The notes under the pieces: model-generated | Seen by the model: only the letters and a program-made list of their open reading frames with translations | What the model was told of the DNA's origin: nothing | Databases searched by the model: none | Part shown: positions 8,543 to 17,631 of the stretch, in pieces | Numbering within the stretch: the first letter of the stretch is position 1 | How the letters are laid out: each line of letters opens with the position of its first letter | Position numbers and translations under genes: made by a program | Assembly: GCA_035295225.1 (NCBI GenBank) | Contig: DATGJI010000055.1 | Span: forward strand, 1-64,000 | Origin: Candidatus Eremiobacteraceae bacterium | GTDB lineage: Bacteria > Vulcanimicrobiota > Vulcanimicrobiia > Eremiobacterales > Eremiobacteraceae | Length of the DNA stretch: 64,000 bases | Direction: 5' to 3'

Positions 8543-9836
8543 GATTGTCTCGCCCACGGCCGATGAGCGCCGGGCTGCGCTCGAAAAGACCAGGGCGCGC
8601 ACGTTCCAACTCTTCGACCTAGCCACCTCCGAGGACGTCCTGCATCAAGCGCCGCTGCCGGGCTTTCGACCCGTGCTCTGGCATCTCGCGCACATCGGCG
8701 TTTTCGAAGGCTATTGGGTGTTGCAGCAGGCGCTGAAGCAGGCAAGCATCGATCCGCGCTACGACATTCTCTTCGATCCGATCAAGACGCCGCGCGAAAA
8801 TGCGAAGGTTCTACCAAAACGCGACGAGATGGAATCGTATCTCAACGAAGTACGCGATCGCGTGCTCCGTGCGTTGGAAGCGACGGATCGCACGTCCAAC
8901 GGCAACGTCCTTCTCAACAACGGGTACGTCTTCGATCTCGTGCTCGAACACGAACGTCAGCATCAAGAGACGCTCGCAGCGCTGCTCAACGCGATGCCGC
9001 ACGACACGAAACGCCCCGGGCCCGCCGCGCCGGTCGGCGAGCGGCGTTCGCCGCGCGGCGAGATCGCGATTCCGGCCGCAAGCGTTCGCATCGGCGGCAC
9101 GGGCAAGTCGTTCGAATACGACAACGAGCTGCCGGCGTTCGACGTCGATGTGCCTGCATTCCGGATCGACACCGACCTCGTGACCAACGGCGAGTATGCC
9201 GACTTCATCGCGTCCGGCGGCTACACGCGGCGCGAGTGGTGGTCTGACGACGGCTGGAAGTGGAAGGAAGAGAATAGCATCGCCGAGCCGCTCGGATGGT
9301 CAGGGCCGCCGTGGATCGAGCGTCGCTTCTTCGATGAAGGTCCGCTGCGCCTCGATGCGCCGGTCACAGGCATCTCGTGGTTCGAAGCGGACGCCTACGC
9401 TCGATCGCAAGGCAAGCGCTTGCCCACGGAGATCGAGTGGGAGACCGCCGCAAGTGTCGATCCCGGCACGGGCCGCAAGCGACAGTTCCCATGGGGCGAC
9501 GGAGTCTATGAACCCAAGTTTGCAAACGCTGCCGCATTGAAATGGGCGACCACGCCGGTCGGATCGTTCCCCGCCGGCGATTCCGCCGTCGGCCTGCGCG
9601 ATGCAGCCGGCAACCTTTGGGAATGGACATCGTCGGACTTCCAAGGCTATCCCGGCTTCGCGGCCTACCCGTATCCGGACTATTCGCAGACCTGGTTCGA
9701 CGGCGATCATCGCGTTGCGCGCGGCGGTTCCTGGTTCACCGACCCTGCGATCCTGCGCGCGTCGTTCCGCAACTTCTACCGGCGAAATTTCCGCCTTGGT
9801 TTCCTTGGTATCCGCTGCGCACGCGACGGCGACTGA
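8532..9836 (+). CDS. egtB: EgtB-type sulfoxide synthase (DinB_2 + FGE-sulfatase domains)
   Basis: The 434-residue protein has the two EgtB domains. The N-terminal DinB-like bundle carries WHLAH (His51) and HERQHQE (His140, His144), the non-haem iron ligands of EgtB. The C-terminal FGE-sulfatase fold shows ISWFEADAYARSQGKRLPTE, NLWEWTSSDF and RGGSWF, ending GFLGIRCAR. EgtB couples hercynine and gamma-Glu-Cys (or Cys) with O2 to a sulfoxide. The start could be ATG 8532 or ATG 8541; both fall in the divergent egtA start region. No EgtD methyltransferase, EgtC or EgtE is in the window. Related enzymes (SenA, OvoA) use other partners, so the exact substrate is open. Confidence 0.85.
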   Translation: MSDMIVSPTADERRAALEKTRARTFQLFDLATSEDVLHQAPLPGFRPVLWHLAHIGVFEGYWVLQQALKQASIDPRYDILFDPIKTPRENAKVLPKRDEMESYLNEVRDRVLRALEATDRTSNGNVLLNNGYVFDLVLEHERQHQETLAALLNAMPHDTKRPGPAAPVGERRSPRGEIAIPAASVRIGGTGKSFEYDNELPAFDVDVPAFRIDTDLVTNGEYADFIASGGYTRREWWSDDGWKWKEENSIAEPLGWSGPPWIERRFFDEGPLRLDAPVTGISWFEADAYARSQGKRLPTEIEWETAASVDPGTGRKRQFPWGDGVYEPKFANAAALKWATTPVGSFPAGDSAVGLRDAAGNLWEWTSSDFQGYPGFAAYPYPDYSQTWFDGDHRVARGGSWFTDPAILRASFRNFYRRNFRLGFLGIRCARDGD

Positions 9837-11175
9837 CACCGCCCTCGCGCGCTCGATCGAGCGCTATAACGCGCTCTGTCTCGACGCGAAGGTCGTCACC
9901 CCGTCGCTCGTGGCGGAATTTGCGGACAGCATGCGCGCTGCCGGCCTCACGTTTGGCGGAAAATTGCAATGCCGCTCGCTGCGGCCCGCGTTCATAACGA
10001 AGGAACGGCTTGCGGTGCTGCGCGATGCGACGCATGCGCTCGTCGCTGCGCTTGCCGTGGTTGAACGGAAGGCGCTCGCGGATACGTCCTTTGCGCGATC
10101 GCTTGGACTTAGCGAAGCCGAAATCGAGCTCGCGGCCGTCGATCCCGGCTACAGCGGCTCGACCGCGGTCTCGCGGCTCGATATGTATTTTGACGGCGCG
10201 CCGATCGCCATCGAATACAACGCCGATAGTCCGGCGGGCATGGCATACGAGGCGGGCCAAGCACGCATCGCCCTGGAGTTGCCGCCGATGCAGCGCTTCG
10301 CCGCGGAGCAGCCGATCGATCATCTTCCGGTCGACATCGCGTTGCGCGAGTCACTGCTTTCGGTCTGGCGCGAATTTCGCGAGAGACGCGCGCCGGGTGC
10401 GCCGCTCTCTCCGACCATCGCTATCGTGGACATGCCGGACGCTCCGACTACCGCCGAGTTCCACCTCGTCGCTCGCGATCTCACGGATCATGGCATCGCA
10501 GCGATCGTGGCGTCGCCCGATGATCTGCGCTACGACGGCGCGGCGCTCTTTATCGGCGACACGCGCGTGCACATGGTCTACAGGCGGCTCTTGGTGAGCG
10601 ATTTTCTGGCTCGTTACGGATTGGACCATCCGTTGGCGGCCGCGTACCGTCACGGCGGCACGTGCGTCGCGAGTTCTTTTCGCTGCAAGATCGCGCATAA
10701 GAAGCTGGCGCTCTCCGCGGTCGTCGATCCGTCGAACCCTGTCGGATTGGGCGATGAGCAGCGAAAAGCGCTCTATCAGCTGATCCCGCCGATGATGCGG
10801 CTTGACGAAGGGTCCAAGGCCGGAGCGCTGATGGCCCAGCAGCTGTGCGTGCTCAAGCCGAACGACAACTACGGCGGGCGGGGCGTCGTGGTCGGTTGGG
10901 AATGCACTGCCGATGAATGGCGCGGCGCGCTCGACGCTGCGCTAGAGGGCGACTACGTCGTGCAGACACGCGCGCCGGAGCGGTACGAGCTGTTCCCCAT
11001 CTTCGATCCGGATGCTCCGGAAGACGGCGTGCACCTCGAGCGACTGCTCGTGGACTGCAATCCATTTGTGTTTCGGGGCGGCGAGCTTGGCGGTTTGCTG
11101 ACACGGCTTTCGCCGACCGCGATCGTCAATGTCGCGCGCGGCGGGCAAGCGGTTCCGACGTTTGTGGTGGGGTGA
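9805..11175 (+). CDS. Circularly permuted ATP-grasp ligase (glutathionylspermidine-synthetase-like)
   Basis: About 456 residues. DMYFDGAPIAIEYNADSPAG resembles the IEYNAD..P segment of glutathionylspermidine-synthetase-like proteins, and VLKPNDNYGGRGVVVGWE is a glycine-rich ATP-grasp loop appearing late in the chain, as expected for a circular permutation. The C-terminus has an acid/Asn pair (LLVDCNPFVF). The frame is open far into egtB; TTG 9805 (or 9796) is the likely start, overlapping the egtB end by 32 bases. Such enzymes form amide bonds with an ATP-activated carboxylate. In this place it may conjugate a sulfur-histidine product or gamma-Glu-Cys; that is inference from context alone. 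Confidence 0.65.
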   Translation: MVSAAHATATDTALARSIERYNALCLDAKVVTPSLVAEFADSMRAAGLTFGGKLQCRSLRPAFITKERLAVLRDATHALVAALAVVERKALADTSFARSLGLSEAEIELAAVDPGYSGSTAVSRLDMYFDGAPIAIEYNADSPAGMAYEAGQARIALELPPMQRFAAEQPIDHLPVDIALRESLLSVWREFRERRAPGAPLSPTIAIVDMPDAPTTAEFHLVARDLTDHGIAAIVASPDDLRYDGAALFIGDTRVHMVYRRLLVSDFLARYGLDHPLAAAYRHGGTCVASSFRCKIAHKKLALSAVVDPSNPVGLGDEQRKALYQLIPPMMRLDEGSKAGALMAQQLCVLKPNDNYGGRGVVVGWECTADEWRGALDAALEGDYVVQTRAPERYELFPIFDPDAPEDGVHLERLLVDCNPFVFRGGELGGLLTRLSPTAIVNVARGGQAVPTFVVG

Positions 11176-11187
11176 CGGCTCGGCGTA

Positions 11188-11589
11188 TTAAGCGCCCTGG
11201 TAGACGACCTCGATGCGCAGACCGCTTGGATCGCGTACCCACATCGCGTAGTAGTCGTCGCCGTATTCCGTGACCACGGCCGGCTCATCGTCGACTTCGG
11301 CGCCCATCTCGTCGAGCAGCTTGGCGCATTCATCCACCTTAGCTCGCGAGTCGGCGTTCAGCGCCAGATGGTCGAAGCCGACGCGGTGCTTACCGTCGTA
11401 CAGATCGTCGGCGGTGCTTTCGCCCTTGAGGACGATGATCTCGAATCCCTCGCGTTGGTATCCGACCGACTCATCCTTGTCGAAGACGAGATCGAAACCA
11501 AGCGCGGGCAACAGCACGCCATAAAACTTCTTCGCGACGTTGAGCGCGTCTGTACCGATGCTCAAGTGGTGGATCGGGTGTACCGGCAT
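11188..11589 (-). CDS. VOC-family (glyoxalase/bleomycin resistance-type) protein
   Basis: The 133 residues form two beta-alpha-beta-beta-beta modules: HHLSIGTDALNVAKKFYGVL at the N-terminus, then FDHLALNADSRAKVDECAKL in the second half, closing DPSGLRIEVVY. His at HHLSIG, His in FDHLAL and Glu in IEVVY could be the metal ligands of the vicinal oxygen chelate fold. The reaction is not predictable. It is convergent with the ATP-grasp gene, 12 bases away, and is probably monocistronic. Confidence 0.8.
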   Translation of the reverse strand: MPVHPIHHLSIGTDALNVAKKFYGVLLPALGFDLVFDKDESVGYQREGFEIIVLKGESTADDLYDGKHRVGFDHLALNADSRAKVDECAKLLDEMGAEVDDEPAVVTEYGDDYYAMWVRDPSGLRIEVVYQGA

Positions 11590-11754
11590 ATCGTCGGGCA
11601 GGTCCGTTCATAACGAAGCGAGCGCGTGCGATGACGCGCCCATGCAAGGCGTTCCACTAGGAGCGCACGCGACTAGTTGCGACGCCGGGAACCGAGTATT
11701 CCTGCACGATTGCGGCCAATCGCCGCATTATCTCGCTTATGGAGGAACGACCAC

Positions 11755-12084
11755 ATGGACCATAGTCTCGTGACGACCGCATTTGAACTGCCCGGACGTG
11801 CGATAACGCGAACGCTCGGATTGATCCGTGGCATCACGGTCAGGTCACGCAGCATAATCGGCAACATCGGCGCGAGCCTTCAGTCGCTTTTCGGCGGAAA
11901 CATAACGCTGTATACCGAGTTGTGCGAACACGCGCGGACTGAGGCCTACGATATCATGATCCAACATGCGACCGCGGTCGGCGCCAATGCGATCATCGGC
12001 GTACGCTACGACGCCACGGAAATCGCGCCGGGCATCACCGAAGTGTTGTGCTACGGAACGGCGGTGATGGTGCAGGCGGTTTGA
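11755..12084 (+). CDS. YbjQ/UPF0145-family protein
   Basis: A 109-residue protein with [20 protein letters not shown], followed by [33 protein letters not shown] and [10 protein letters not shown]. This is the whole UPF0145 (DUF74) module, a small pentamer-forming family with unknown function, sometimes described as heavy-metal binding. The longer frame from 11677 is rejected because the ATG at 11755 has GGAGGAA seven bases upstream and the family begins here. A repeat element lies immediately downstream. Confidence 0.85.
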   Translation: MDHSLVTTAFELPGRAITRTLGLIRGITVRSRSIIGNIGASLQSLFGGNITLYTELCEHARTEAYDIMIQHATAVGANAIIGVRYDATEIAPGITEVLCYGTAVMVQAV

Positions 12085-12093
12085 AATGGCGGT

Positions 12094-12151
12094 GGCGGAC
12101 CATAAAGGTCCGCCCCACATGGAACGCGGTGGCGGACCATAAAGGTCCGCC
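12094..12151. repeat. Dispersed palindrome family A, two units
   Basis: Two near-identical palindromes, arms GGCGGACC and GGTCCGCC around ATAAA, at 12094-12114 and 12131-12151, followed by CTACATCAGCG that includes the sufU stop codon. The same element occurs near 26.5 kb and 51.4 kb. It lies between convergent genes and would also fold as a strong bidirectional transcript end. Confidence 0.85.
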
Positions 12152-12156
12152 CTACA

Positions 12157-12543
12157 TCAGCGTTTGAGGGCCAGTGCGGATTTGAGGACCTTGATGCCCA
12201 GGAGCGCGCACTTGAGGCGCACCGCCGAAATCGAAATGCCGAGGTTCTCGAGCACGGCGTCATCGCTCAGTTGCTGCACTTCGGCAACGGTCTTGCCTTT
12301 GACGGCCTCCGTGAGAAGCGATGCAGACGCCTGCGATATCGCGCAGCCGCGACCCGCGAAACGGATATCTTCGATCCGATCGCCGGCGATGCGGACATCC
12401 ATGCGGATGCGGTCGCCGCACAACGGATTGTTGTCCTCAAACGTGACGTCGGGATTCTCAAGCGTGCCAGCGTTGCGCGGGTGACGATAATGATCGAGGA
12501 TGAAATCCCGATACAGATCATCGACGCCGCCGAAATCGTTCAT
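12157..12543 (-). CDS. sufU: Fe-S scaffold/sulfurtransferase SufU
   Basis: A 128-residue SufU: NPLCGDRI (Cys42, Asp44), GRGCAISQAS (Cys67) and VRLKCALLG (Cys112) are the zinc/sulfur-accepting residues, and the insert between the second and third cysteines (about 85-105) separates SufU from IscU. It receives sulfane sulfur from SufS and passes it to SufBCD. Its ATG overlaps the SufS stop (ATGA), so it is the last gene of the suf operon. The stop codon sits in the flank of a palindromic repeat. Confidence 0.93.
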   Translation of the reverse strand: MNDFGGVDDLYRDFILDHYRHPRNAGTLENPDVTFEDNNPLCGDRIRMDVRIAGDRIEDIRFAGRGCAISQASASLLTEAVKGKTVAEVQQLSDDAVLENLGISISAVRLKCALLGIKVLKSALALKR

Positions 12544-13802
12544 GCGATGCCGAAGATGCCCTTGGCCTTTTCAATGCCGCGGATGAGCACGTCGATCTCG
12601 GACGCCGTGTTGTACAGATAGAACGACGCTCGCGCCGTGGCGGGGACCCCCAATTTTTCCATCAGCGGCTGATTGCAATGGTGACCGGCGCGGACGCAGA
12701 CGCCCTCGCTGTCGAGGATCGTGGCCAGATCGTGGGCATGTATGTCTCCGACGGTCATCGAGATCACGCCGGTCCGATGAGCCATCGGTGGGCCAAAAAC
12801 TTTTACAGCGCTGACCTCCGCCAGCCGGTCGAGCGCGATCCTGGTGAGCGCGAGCTCGTAAGAGTGGATCGCATCCATGCCGACCGATTCCAGATAATCC
12901 ACGGCGGCACCCAACCCGACGGCTTCGGCGATCGCGGGCGTACCCGCTTCGAAGCGCGCCGGTACGTCGGCGTACGTGGATGACTGCAAGCGCACGACGT
13001 TGATCATCCCGCCGCCCGTCATGAACGGCGGCATGGCTTCAAGCAGCGCTAAACGACCCCAGAGAATGCCGATGCCGGTAGGACCGAGCATCTTGTGGCC
13101 CGAGAACGCGGCGAAGTCGCAGCCCCACGCTTGAACGTCGACCGGCATGCGCGGAACCGCTTGGCACGCATCAACCACGCTGATCGCGCCCGCTGCCCGG
13201 GCCCGCGCGGCTAGCAGCGCGACGTCGTTCACGGTGCCGAGCGTGTTGCTCACGGCGGTGAACGCGAATATCTTCGCCCCATCGAGCAGCGCGTCGAGCT
13301 GCGAGAGGTCGAGCAATCCTGCATCGTCGACCGGCACCAATCGGAGCGCGGCGCCGGTCTCCTGCGCCAAAACCTGCCACGGCACGAGATTGGAATGATG
13401 TTCCATCTCGGTCACCACGATCGCATCGCCGCGACGGATGTTGCGCCGACCCCATGCGAATGCGACGAGATTCAGACCTTCCGTCGCGTTGCGAACGAAG
13501 ATGCATTCATCCGCCGACGGTGCATTGATGAAACCCGCGACTTTGCGGCGCGCCTCTTCATATGCCTCGGTGGCGAGTTCGCTGATGTGGTAGACGCCGC
13601 GGTGTATGTTCGCGTGGTAGCGCCGGTAGTAGTCGTCCATGGCGGCGATGACCTGCACCGGCTTCTGCGACGACGCCGCGCTGTCCAAGAACACGAGCGG
13701 CTTGCCGTGCGGCCGTTCGAGGAGAATCGGAAAATCTGCGCGGATCCGCTCGACAGCGGCTTCGTCAAGACCCGGCTGATCGATGAGGACGCGCCCGCTC
13801 AT
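12540..13802 (-). CDS. sufS: Cysteine desulfurase SufS
   Basis: A 420-residue PLP enzyme that takes sulfur from cysteine. Visible are FLDSAASSQKP, TEMEHHSNLVPW, DACQAVPRMPVD, the PLP lysine Lys237 in FSGHKMLGP, and the active Cys376 in RAGHHCNQP. The RAGHHC loop and short catalytic loop put it in group II (SufS/CsdA). A longer frame upstream is discarded because the ATG at 13802 overlaps the Rieske gene stop as ATGA. Works with SufU, encoded next. Confidence 0.95.
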   Translation of the reverse strand: MSGRVLIDQPGLDEAAVERIRADFPILLERPHGKPLVFLDSAASSQKPVQVIAAMDDYYRRYHANIHRGVYHISELATEAYEEARRKVAGFINAPSADECIFVRNATEGLNLVAFAWGRRNIRRGDAIVVTEMEHHSNLVPWQVLAQETGAALRLVPVDDAGLLDLSQLDALLDGAKIFAFTAVSNTLGTVNDVALLAARARAAGAISVVDACQAVPRMPVDVQAWGCDFAAFSGHKMLGPTGIGILWGRLALLEAMPPFMTGGGMINVVRLQSSTYADVPARFEAGTPAIAEAVGLGAAVDYLESVGMDAIHSYELALTRIALDRLAEVSAVKVFGPPMAHRTGVISMTVGDIHAHDLATILDSEGVCVRAGHHCNQPLMEKLGVPATARASFYLYNTASEIDVLIRGIEKAKGIFGIA

Positions 13803-14110
13803 TCCGGTACTTCCACAGAGATCTGATCGCCGTCCGCGGTGACGGGATACGTCTTCACGGGCATGATCGCCGGCAGCCGCGTGGCCTGACCGGTGCGCAC
13901 GTCGAAGCGCGCGCCGTGGCGCGGGCATTCGATCTCCCAACCGATCAGTTCGCCTTGGTCCAGCGGTCCGCGGTCGTGCGTGCAGACGTCGTCTATGGCG
14001 TAAAACGTGCCGTCATGGTTGCAGAGCGCGATGCGCTTGCCGGCTGCGTCCACCACTCGTACGGACCCGGGAGCGATATCTCCATTTTTCGCGACGGCGA
14101 CCTTCGGCAT
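13799..14110 (-). CDS. Rieske-type [2Fe-2S] ferredoxin in the suf operon
   Basis: A 103-residue single-domain Rieske protein. CTHDRGPL (Cys43, His45) and CPRHGARFD (Cys62, His65) are the two cluster-binding boxes. It resembles the NirD/BphF ferredoxins. It lies between sufD and sufS with short or overlapping junctions, an arrangement seen in many actinobacterial-type suf operons. Probably an electron donor or cluster recipient for Fe-S assembly; the exact job is not established. Confidence 0.9.
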   Translation of the reverse strand: MPKVAVAKNGDIAPGSVRVVDAAGKRIALCNHDGTFYAIDDVCTHDRGPLDQGELIGWEIECPRHGARFDVRTGQATRLPAIMPVKTYPVTADGDQISVEVPE

Positions 14111-14115
14111 GATAC

Positions 14116-15324
14116 CTAGTGCGCGCCCAGCCGGCCGATGTGCGGCGCGACGAGATCCCGCAACGGCGCCACCAGCCGGTCATCGCCCGCTTTGGCGAAG
14201 ACGTCCTGGAAGAACCCCTCGGCGATGATCTTCGTGGCGGCGCCGGGCTCGATGCCGCGGCTCTGCAGATAGAACATCTGCTCTTCGTCGATCGGACCGA
14301 CCGTAGCGCCGTGCGTGCAGCGCGCGACATCGTCGATCAAAATCTCGAGCTTCGGCTCCGTATCGGCGCGCGCGCCGCTCGAAAGCAGCAAGTTGCGGTT
14401 CGCCTGGTAGGCCTCGCTGCGCGGAGCGTCGTGGCCGATCGAGATCACGCCGGTATACGTGGAATGCGACCGATCGTCCAGCGCGCTCTTGTACAGGAGA
14501 TCGCTGCGCGTGTCCGGCGCGTGGTGGCCTTGCAGCGTCTGGAAGCCGAACTGCTGGTCGCCTTCACCGAAGATGAGCCCGAGCATGTCGCTCTCGGCCC
14601 CGCGCCCCTCAAGACGCACTTCGACATCGGCACGCGAGAGTTTGCCGCCCATCGCGAAATTCAGGGTGATCAGTTTTGCGTTGCTCCCGATCCGCGCGCG
14701 CTGATGCGAGAACACGACCGCGTCGCGCGGCGCATTCTGCGCGTGGACATAGGCGAGCGTTGCGTCGTCGTCGACGTGGATGTCCACGACGCCGGCCGTG
14801 AGCCGGCCAGGCAGCGCGTGGTTCTCGAGGATCGCCACGCGGGCGCCCTTGCCCACGTAGATGTCCAATCGGGGATACGTGCCCGCCTTCCAATCCACCA
14901 CGATCGGTTCGGCGACGTGCGCGCCCGCGGGAATCCGGATGGCGCCGCCGGAGATCCAAAGCGCCTGCGCGAGCGCCGAGAAATGCGCGATGGAGTGGCC
15001 GATATCGATATTCGAGAGCGCCGGTGCGCCGCTCAGCGCGGCTGCTTCAAGGGTCTGCACGACGATGCCGCGATCGGCATCCGCGGCCGATAGCCGGATC
15101 TCGCAGACGGAGCGTTCCGGCTGCACGGGCGAGAGGTCGATGCCGGTAAGCCGCGTGCGGCGCCAGCCCTCGCTGCGTTCGCCGGGCACGGGGGAGCGTT
15201 CGTATTTCTCAAAGGCGGCAAGCCGTGCCGCGAGCACCGATTGAGGCTCGGACGCGCTACGCTTGGAAAGCGCCTCGATGCTTGCACGATCCGGCGCGAA
15301 AGGGCTGAGGGTCGGACTCGTCAT
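14116..15324 (-). CDS. sufD: Fe-S assembly protein SufD
   Basis: A 402-residue SufD. The core beta-helix segment reads ARVAILENHALPG, DATLAYVHAQNAP and FQTLQGHHAPDT, and the C-terminal helical end includes ARCTHGATVGPIDEEQMFYL and GIEPGAATKIIAEGFFQ. SufD pairs with SufB, and together with the SufC ATPase they build [4Fe-4S] clusters. The N-terminal 100 residues are variable, as usual. Two bases separate it from the SufB stop; it is co-transcribed. Confidence 0.94.
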   Translation of the reverse strand: MTSPTLSPFAPDRASIEALSKRSASEPQSVLAARLAAFEKYERSPVPGERSEGWRRTRLTGIDLSPVQPERSVCEIRLSAADADRGIVVQTLEAAALSGAPALSNIDIGHSIAHFSALAQALWISGGAIRIPAGAHVAEPIVVDWKAGTYPRLDIYVGKGARVAILENHALPGRLTAGVVDIHVDDDATLAYVHAQNAPRDAVVFSHQRARIGSNAKLITLNFAMGGKLSRADVEVRLEGRGAESDMLGLIFGEGDQQFGFQTLQGHHAPDTRSDLLYKSALDDRSHSTYTGVISIGHDAPRSEAYQANRNLLLSSGARADTEPKLEILIDDVARCTHGATVGPIDEEQMFYLQSRGIEPGAATKIIAEGFFQDVFAKAGDDRLVAPLRDLVAPHIGRLGAH

Positions 15325-15326
15325 GC

Positions 15327-16739
15327 TTACCCGACGGACCCTTCCATCTCCAACGCGATCAAACGGTTGAGCTCGACCGCATACTCCATCGGGAGTTCCT
15401 TGACGAACGGCTCGAAGAATCCGTTGACGATCATCGTGGTGGCTTCGACCTCCGTGAGGCCGCGGCTCATCACGTAGAACAGCTGCTCCTCGCCAACTTT
15501 CGAGACCGTCGCCTCGTGCTCGATACGCACATCCTGCGCGTCGATCTCCATGGTGGGATAGGTGTCCGAACGAGACGCCGGATCCATGAGCAAAGCGTCG
15601 CAGCGAACGTTGGACTTGACGCCGTGGCAGCCTTCGTGGACCTTCACGAGACCGCGATACGTGGTGCGGCCGCCGCCCTTGCTGACGGACTTGCTCGTGA
15701 TGATCGACGTGGTGTTCGGCGCCGCGTGGATCATCTTAGAGCCTGCGTCCTGGTGCATGCCGGAATTCGCATATGCAACCGAGAGCACTTCGCCGCGCGC
15801 GCCTTCGCCCATCAGGTACACGGCCGGATACTTCATCGTCAGCTTTGACCCGATATTGCCGTCGACCCATTCGACGTGCGCGTTCTTGTACGCGACCGCG
15901 CGCTTCGTGACCAGATTGTAGATGTTCTTGTACCAGTTCTGGATCGTGGTGTAGCGGATGTGCGCGCCTTCCATGGCGATGAGCTCGACCACGGCGGAGT
16001 GCAGCGAATTGCTCGAATACTTCGGCGCCGTGCATCCCTCGATGTAGTGCACGAACGAGCCCGGCTCGGCGATGATGAGCGTGCGTTCGAACTGACCCAT
16101 GCTCTCCGCGTTGATGCGGAAGTAGGCTTGCACCGGCACAGAGACGTGCACGCCCGCGGGCACCCAGACGAACGAGCCGCCGGACCAGACCGCCGAGTTC
16201 AGCGCGGAGAATTTGTTATCGGCCGCCGGAATCACGGTGCCGAAATACTTCTTGACGATCTCCTCGTGTTCGCGCAGCCCGGTGCCCATGTCGGTGAAGA
16301 TCACGCCCTGCGCTTCGAGGTCTTTGCGGATGCTGTGATAGACGACTTCGGAATCGTACTGCGCGGTCACGCCGCCGAGAAAGGCTCGTTCGGCCTGCGG
16401 CACACCGAGGCGGTCAAACGTGCGCTTGATCTCTTCAGGGACTTCGTCCCAGGTGACGCCTTCGACGTCCGAGGCGCGCATATAATAGAAGATGTCGGCG
16501 AAGTCGATCTGGTTGAGCAGTTCCAAATTCGCCCACGGCGGCAGCGGCTTGGCCAAGAAGATGTCGAGCGCGCGGTGGCGCTGGTCGCGCATCCACTGCG
16601 GCTCATCCTTGATGCGCGCGATCTGCTCGACGATCTCGTGATCCAGACCCTTGCGCGACTTGAACGAATACTTGACGTCGTCGTCGCGAAATCCGTACTT
16701 GTAATCTTGGTCGACGAGTTCTTGCTGCTTGAGCGCCAT
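15327..16739 (-). CDS. sufB: Fe-S assembly scaffold SufB
   Basis: A 470-residue SufB. Landmarks are [15 protein letters not shown] near the N-terminus, [40 protein letters not shown] (the Cys used in sulfur transfer), [20 protein letters not shown] and [20 protein letters not shown]. It is the main scaffold of the SufBC2D complex. Length and motif order are complete with no truncation. Six bases follow the sufC stop. Confidence 0.97.
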   Translation of the reverse strand: MALKQQELVDQDYKYGFRDDDVKYSFKSRKGLDHEIVEQIARIKDEPQWMRDQRHRALDIFLAKPLPPWANLELLNQIDFADIFYYMRASDVEGVTWDEVPEEIKRTFDRLGVPQAERAFLGGVTAQYDSEVVYHSIRKDLEAQGVIFTDMGTGLREHEEIVKKYFGTVIPAADNKFSALNSAVWSGGSFVWVPAGVHVSVPVQAYFRINAESMGQFERTLIIAEPGSFVHYIEGCTAPKYSSNSLHSAVVELIAMEGAHIRYTTIQNWYKNIYNLVTKRAVAYKNAHVEWVDGNIGSKLTMKYPAVYLMGEGARGEVLSVAYANSGMHQDAGSKMIHAAPNTTSIITSKSVSKGGGRTTYRGLVKVHEGCHGVKSNVRCDALLMDPASRSDTYPTMEIDAQDVRIEHEATVSKVGEEQLFYVMSRGLTEVEATTMIVNGFFEPFVKELPMEYAVELNRLIALEMEGSVG

Positions 16740-16745
16740 GAATAC

Positions 16746-17507
16746 TTAGGCCTCCACGAGTTCATTGATGAGCGGATCGTAACCCTGAGCCTCGAGCTCT
16801 TGCGCCAGTTCCGGCCCGCCTTCTTTGGCGATCTTGCCCTTGATGAGCACGTGCACGACGTCGGGTTTGACGTAGTTGAGGATGCGCTGATAGTGCGTGA
16901 TGAGCAGCACGGAGCGCTCGGGCGAGCGCTGCGCTTCGATGCCTTCGGCGATCACGCGGAGCGCGTCGATGTCGAGTCCGGAATCGGTCTCGTCCAGGAT
17001 GGAGAGCGTCGGCTGCAGCACGAGCGCCTGCAGCATCTCAAGCCGCTTCTTCTCACCGCCGGAGAAACCGTCGTTGACGTAACGGCGCAGCGTTGCAGGA
17101 TCCATCTTAAGACGTGCGCACGCGTTGTCCAGCAGCTGCTTGAATTCTTTGGGCGTCAGCGGCGCGGCGTTCTTGTGGCGCGCGATAAGACAGTTGCGCA
17201 GAAAGTTGGCGACGCTCACGCCGGGAACGGCAGACGGATATTGGAAGCACAAAAACATGCCGGCGAGAGACCGCTCGTGCGGTCCCATTCCGAGAATGCT
17301 CTTGCCTTCGAAGAGGACGTCGCCTTTGGTGATGATGTATTTCGGGTGCCCCATCAGCGCAAAAGAAAGCGTGCTCTTGCCGGAGCCGTTCGGGCCCATG
17401 AGGGCATGCACGGTGCCGCGGTCGATCGTCAGGTCGACTCCACGGATGATCTCGGCATCGCCCACGCTCACGTGGAGATCGCGGATTTCAAGAATTCGGT
17501 CGGGCAT
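16746..17507 (-). CDS. sufC: Fe-S assembly ATPase SufC
   Basis: A 253-residue ABC ATPase: Walker A GPNGSGKST (38-46), Q-loop CFQYPSAVPG, signature GFSGGEKKR, Walker B LSILDETDSGLD and H-loop LLITHYQRIL. The Asp-Glu-Thr variant of Walker B is normal for SufC. It powers rearrangement of SufB-SufD. First gene of the suf operon; GAGAGGA lies five bases before the ATG, and a strong promoter with a shared operator is upstream. Confidence 0.96.
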   Translation of the reverse strand: MPDRILEIRDLHVSVGDAEIIRGVDLTIDRGTVHALMGPNGSGKSTLSFALMGHPKYIITKGDVLFEGKSILGMGPHERSLAGMFLCFQYPSAVPGVSVANFLRNCLIARHKNAAPLTPKEFKQLLDNACARLKMDPATLRRYVNDGFSGGEKKRLEMLQALVLQPTLSILDETDSGLDIDALRVIAEGIEAQRSPERSVLLITHYQRILNYVKPDVVHVLIKGKIAKEGGPELAQELEAQGYDPLINELVEA

Positions 17508-17553
17508 GCGGTCCTCTCGTTGCGGGACGAAAATGGCTCGTCCGTCCTACGTC

Positions 17554-17582
17554 ATTGTAGGTCGGTTATCGGAGATAGTCAA
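17554..17582 (-). promoter_or_regulatory. Promoter of the suf operon
   Basis: Read on the minus strand: -35 TTGACT at 17582-17577, a 17-base spacer, -10 TACAAT at 17559-17554. The start point falls near 17547, about 40 bases before the sufC ATG. The -35 box lies inside the left arm of the palindrome at 17574-17599. Confidence 0.72.
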
Positions 17583-17599
17583 GAATTGTGTTGATTATC
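17574..17599. promoter_or_regulatory. Shared operator palindrome between sufC and sufR
   Basis: Inverted repeat GATAGTCAA (17574-17582), eight-base spacer GAATTGTG, TTGATTATC (17591-17599). Eight of nine arm positions pair. Each arm covers the -35 box of one of the two divergent promoters, so one bound repressor dimer could block both. The natural candidate is the SufR-like protein encoded next to it. Cyanobacterial SufR also binds an inverted repeat, though with a different sequence. Confidence 0.72.
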
Positions 17600-17619
17600 T
17601 TGGCTACTTTTACTATAAT
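17591..17619 (+). promoter_or_regulatory. Promoter of sufR
   Basis: -35 TTGATT (17591-17596), 17-base spacer, consensus -10 TATAAT (17614-17619). The predicted start near 17626 leaves only about six bases before the sufR ATG at 17632, and there is no ribosome binding site, so the message is nearly leaderless. Confidence 0.72.
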
Positions 17620-17631
17620 ACCTTTGAAACC

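Noticed and set aside
15876-17594. A 572-codon plus-strand open frame through sufB/sufC
   Set aside because: It is the antisense of well-identified suf genes, Asp/Arg/His-rich as expected from high-GC shadows, with no domain and no ribosome binding site.
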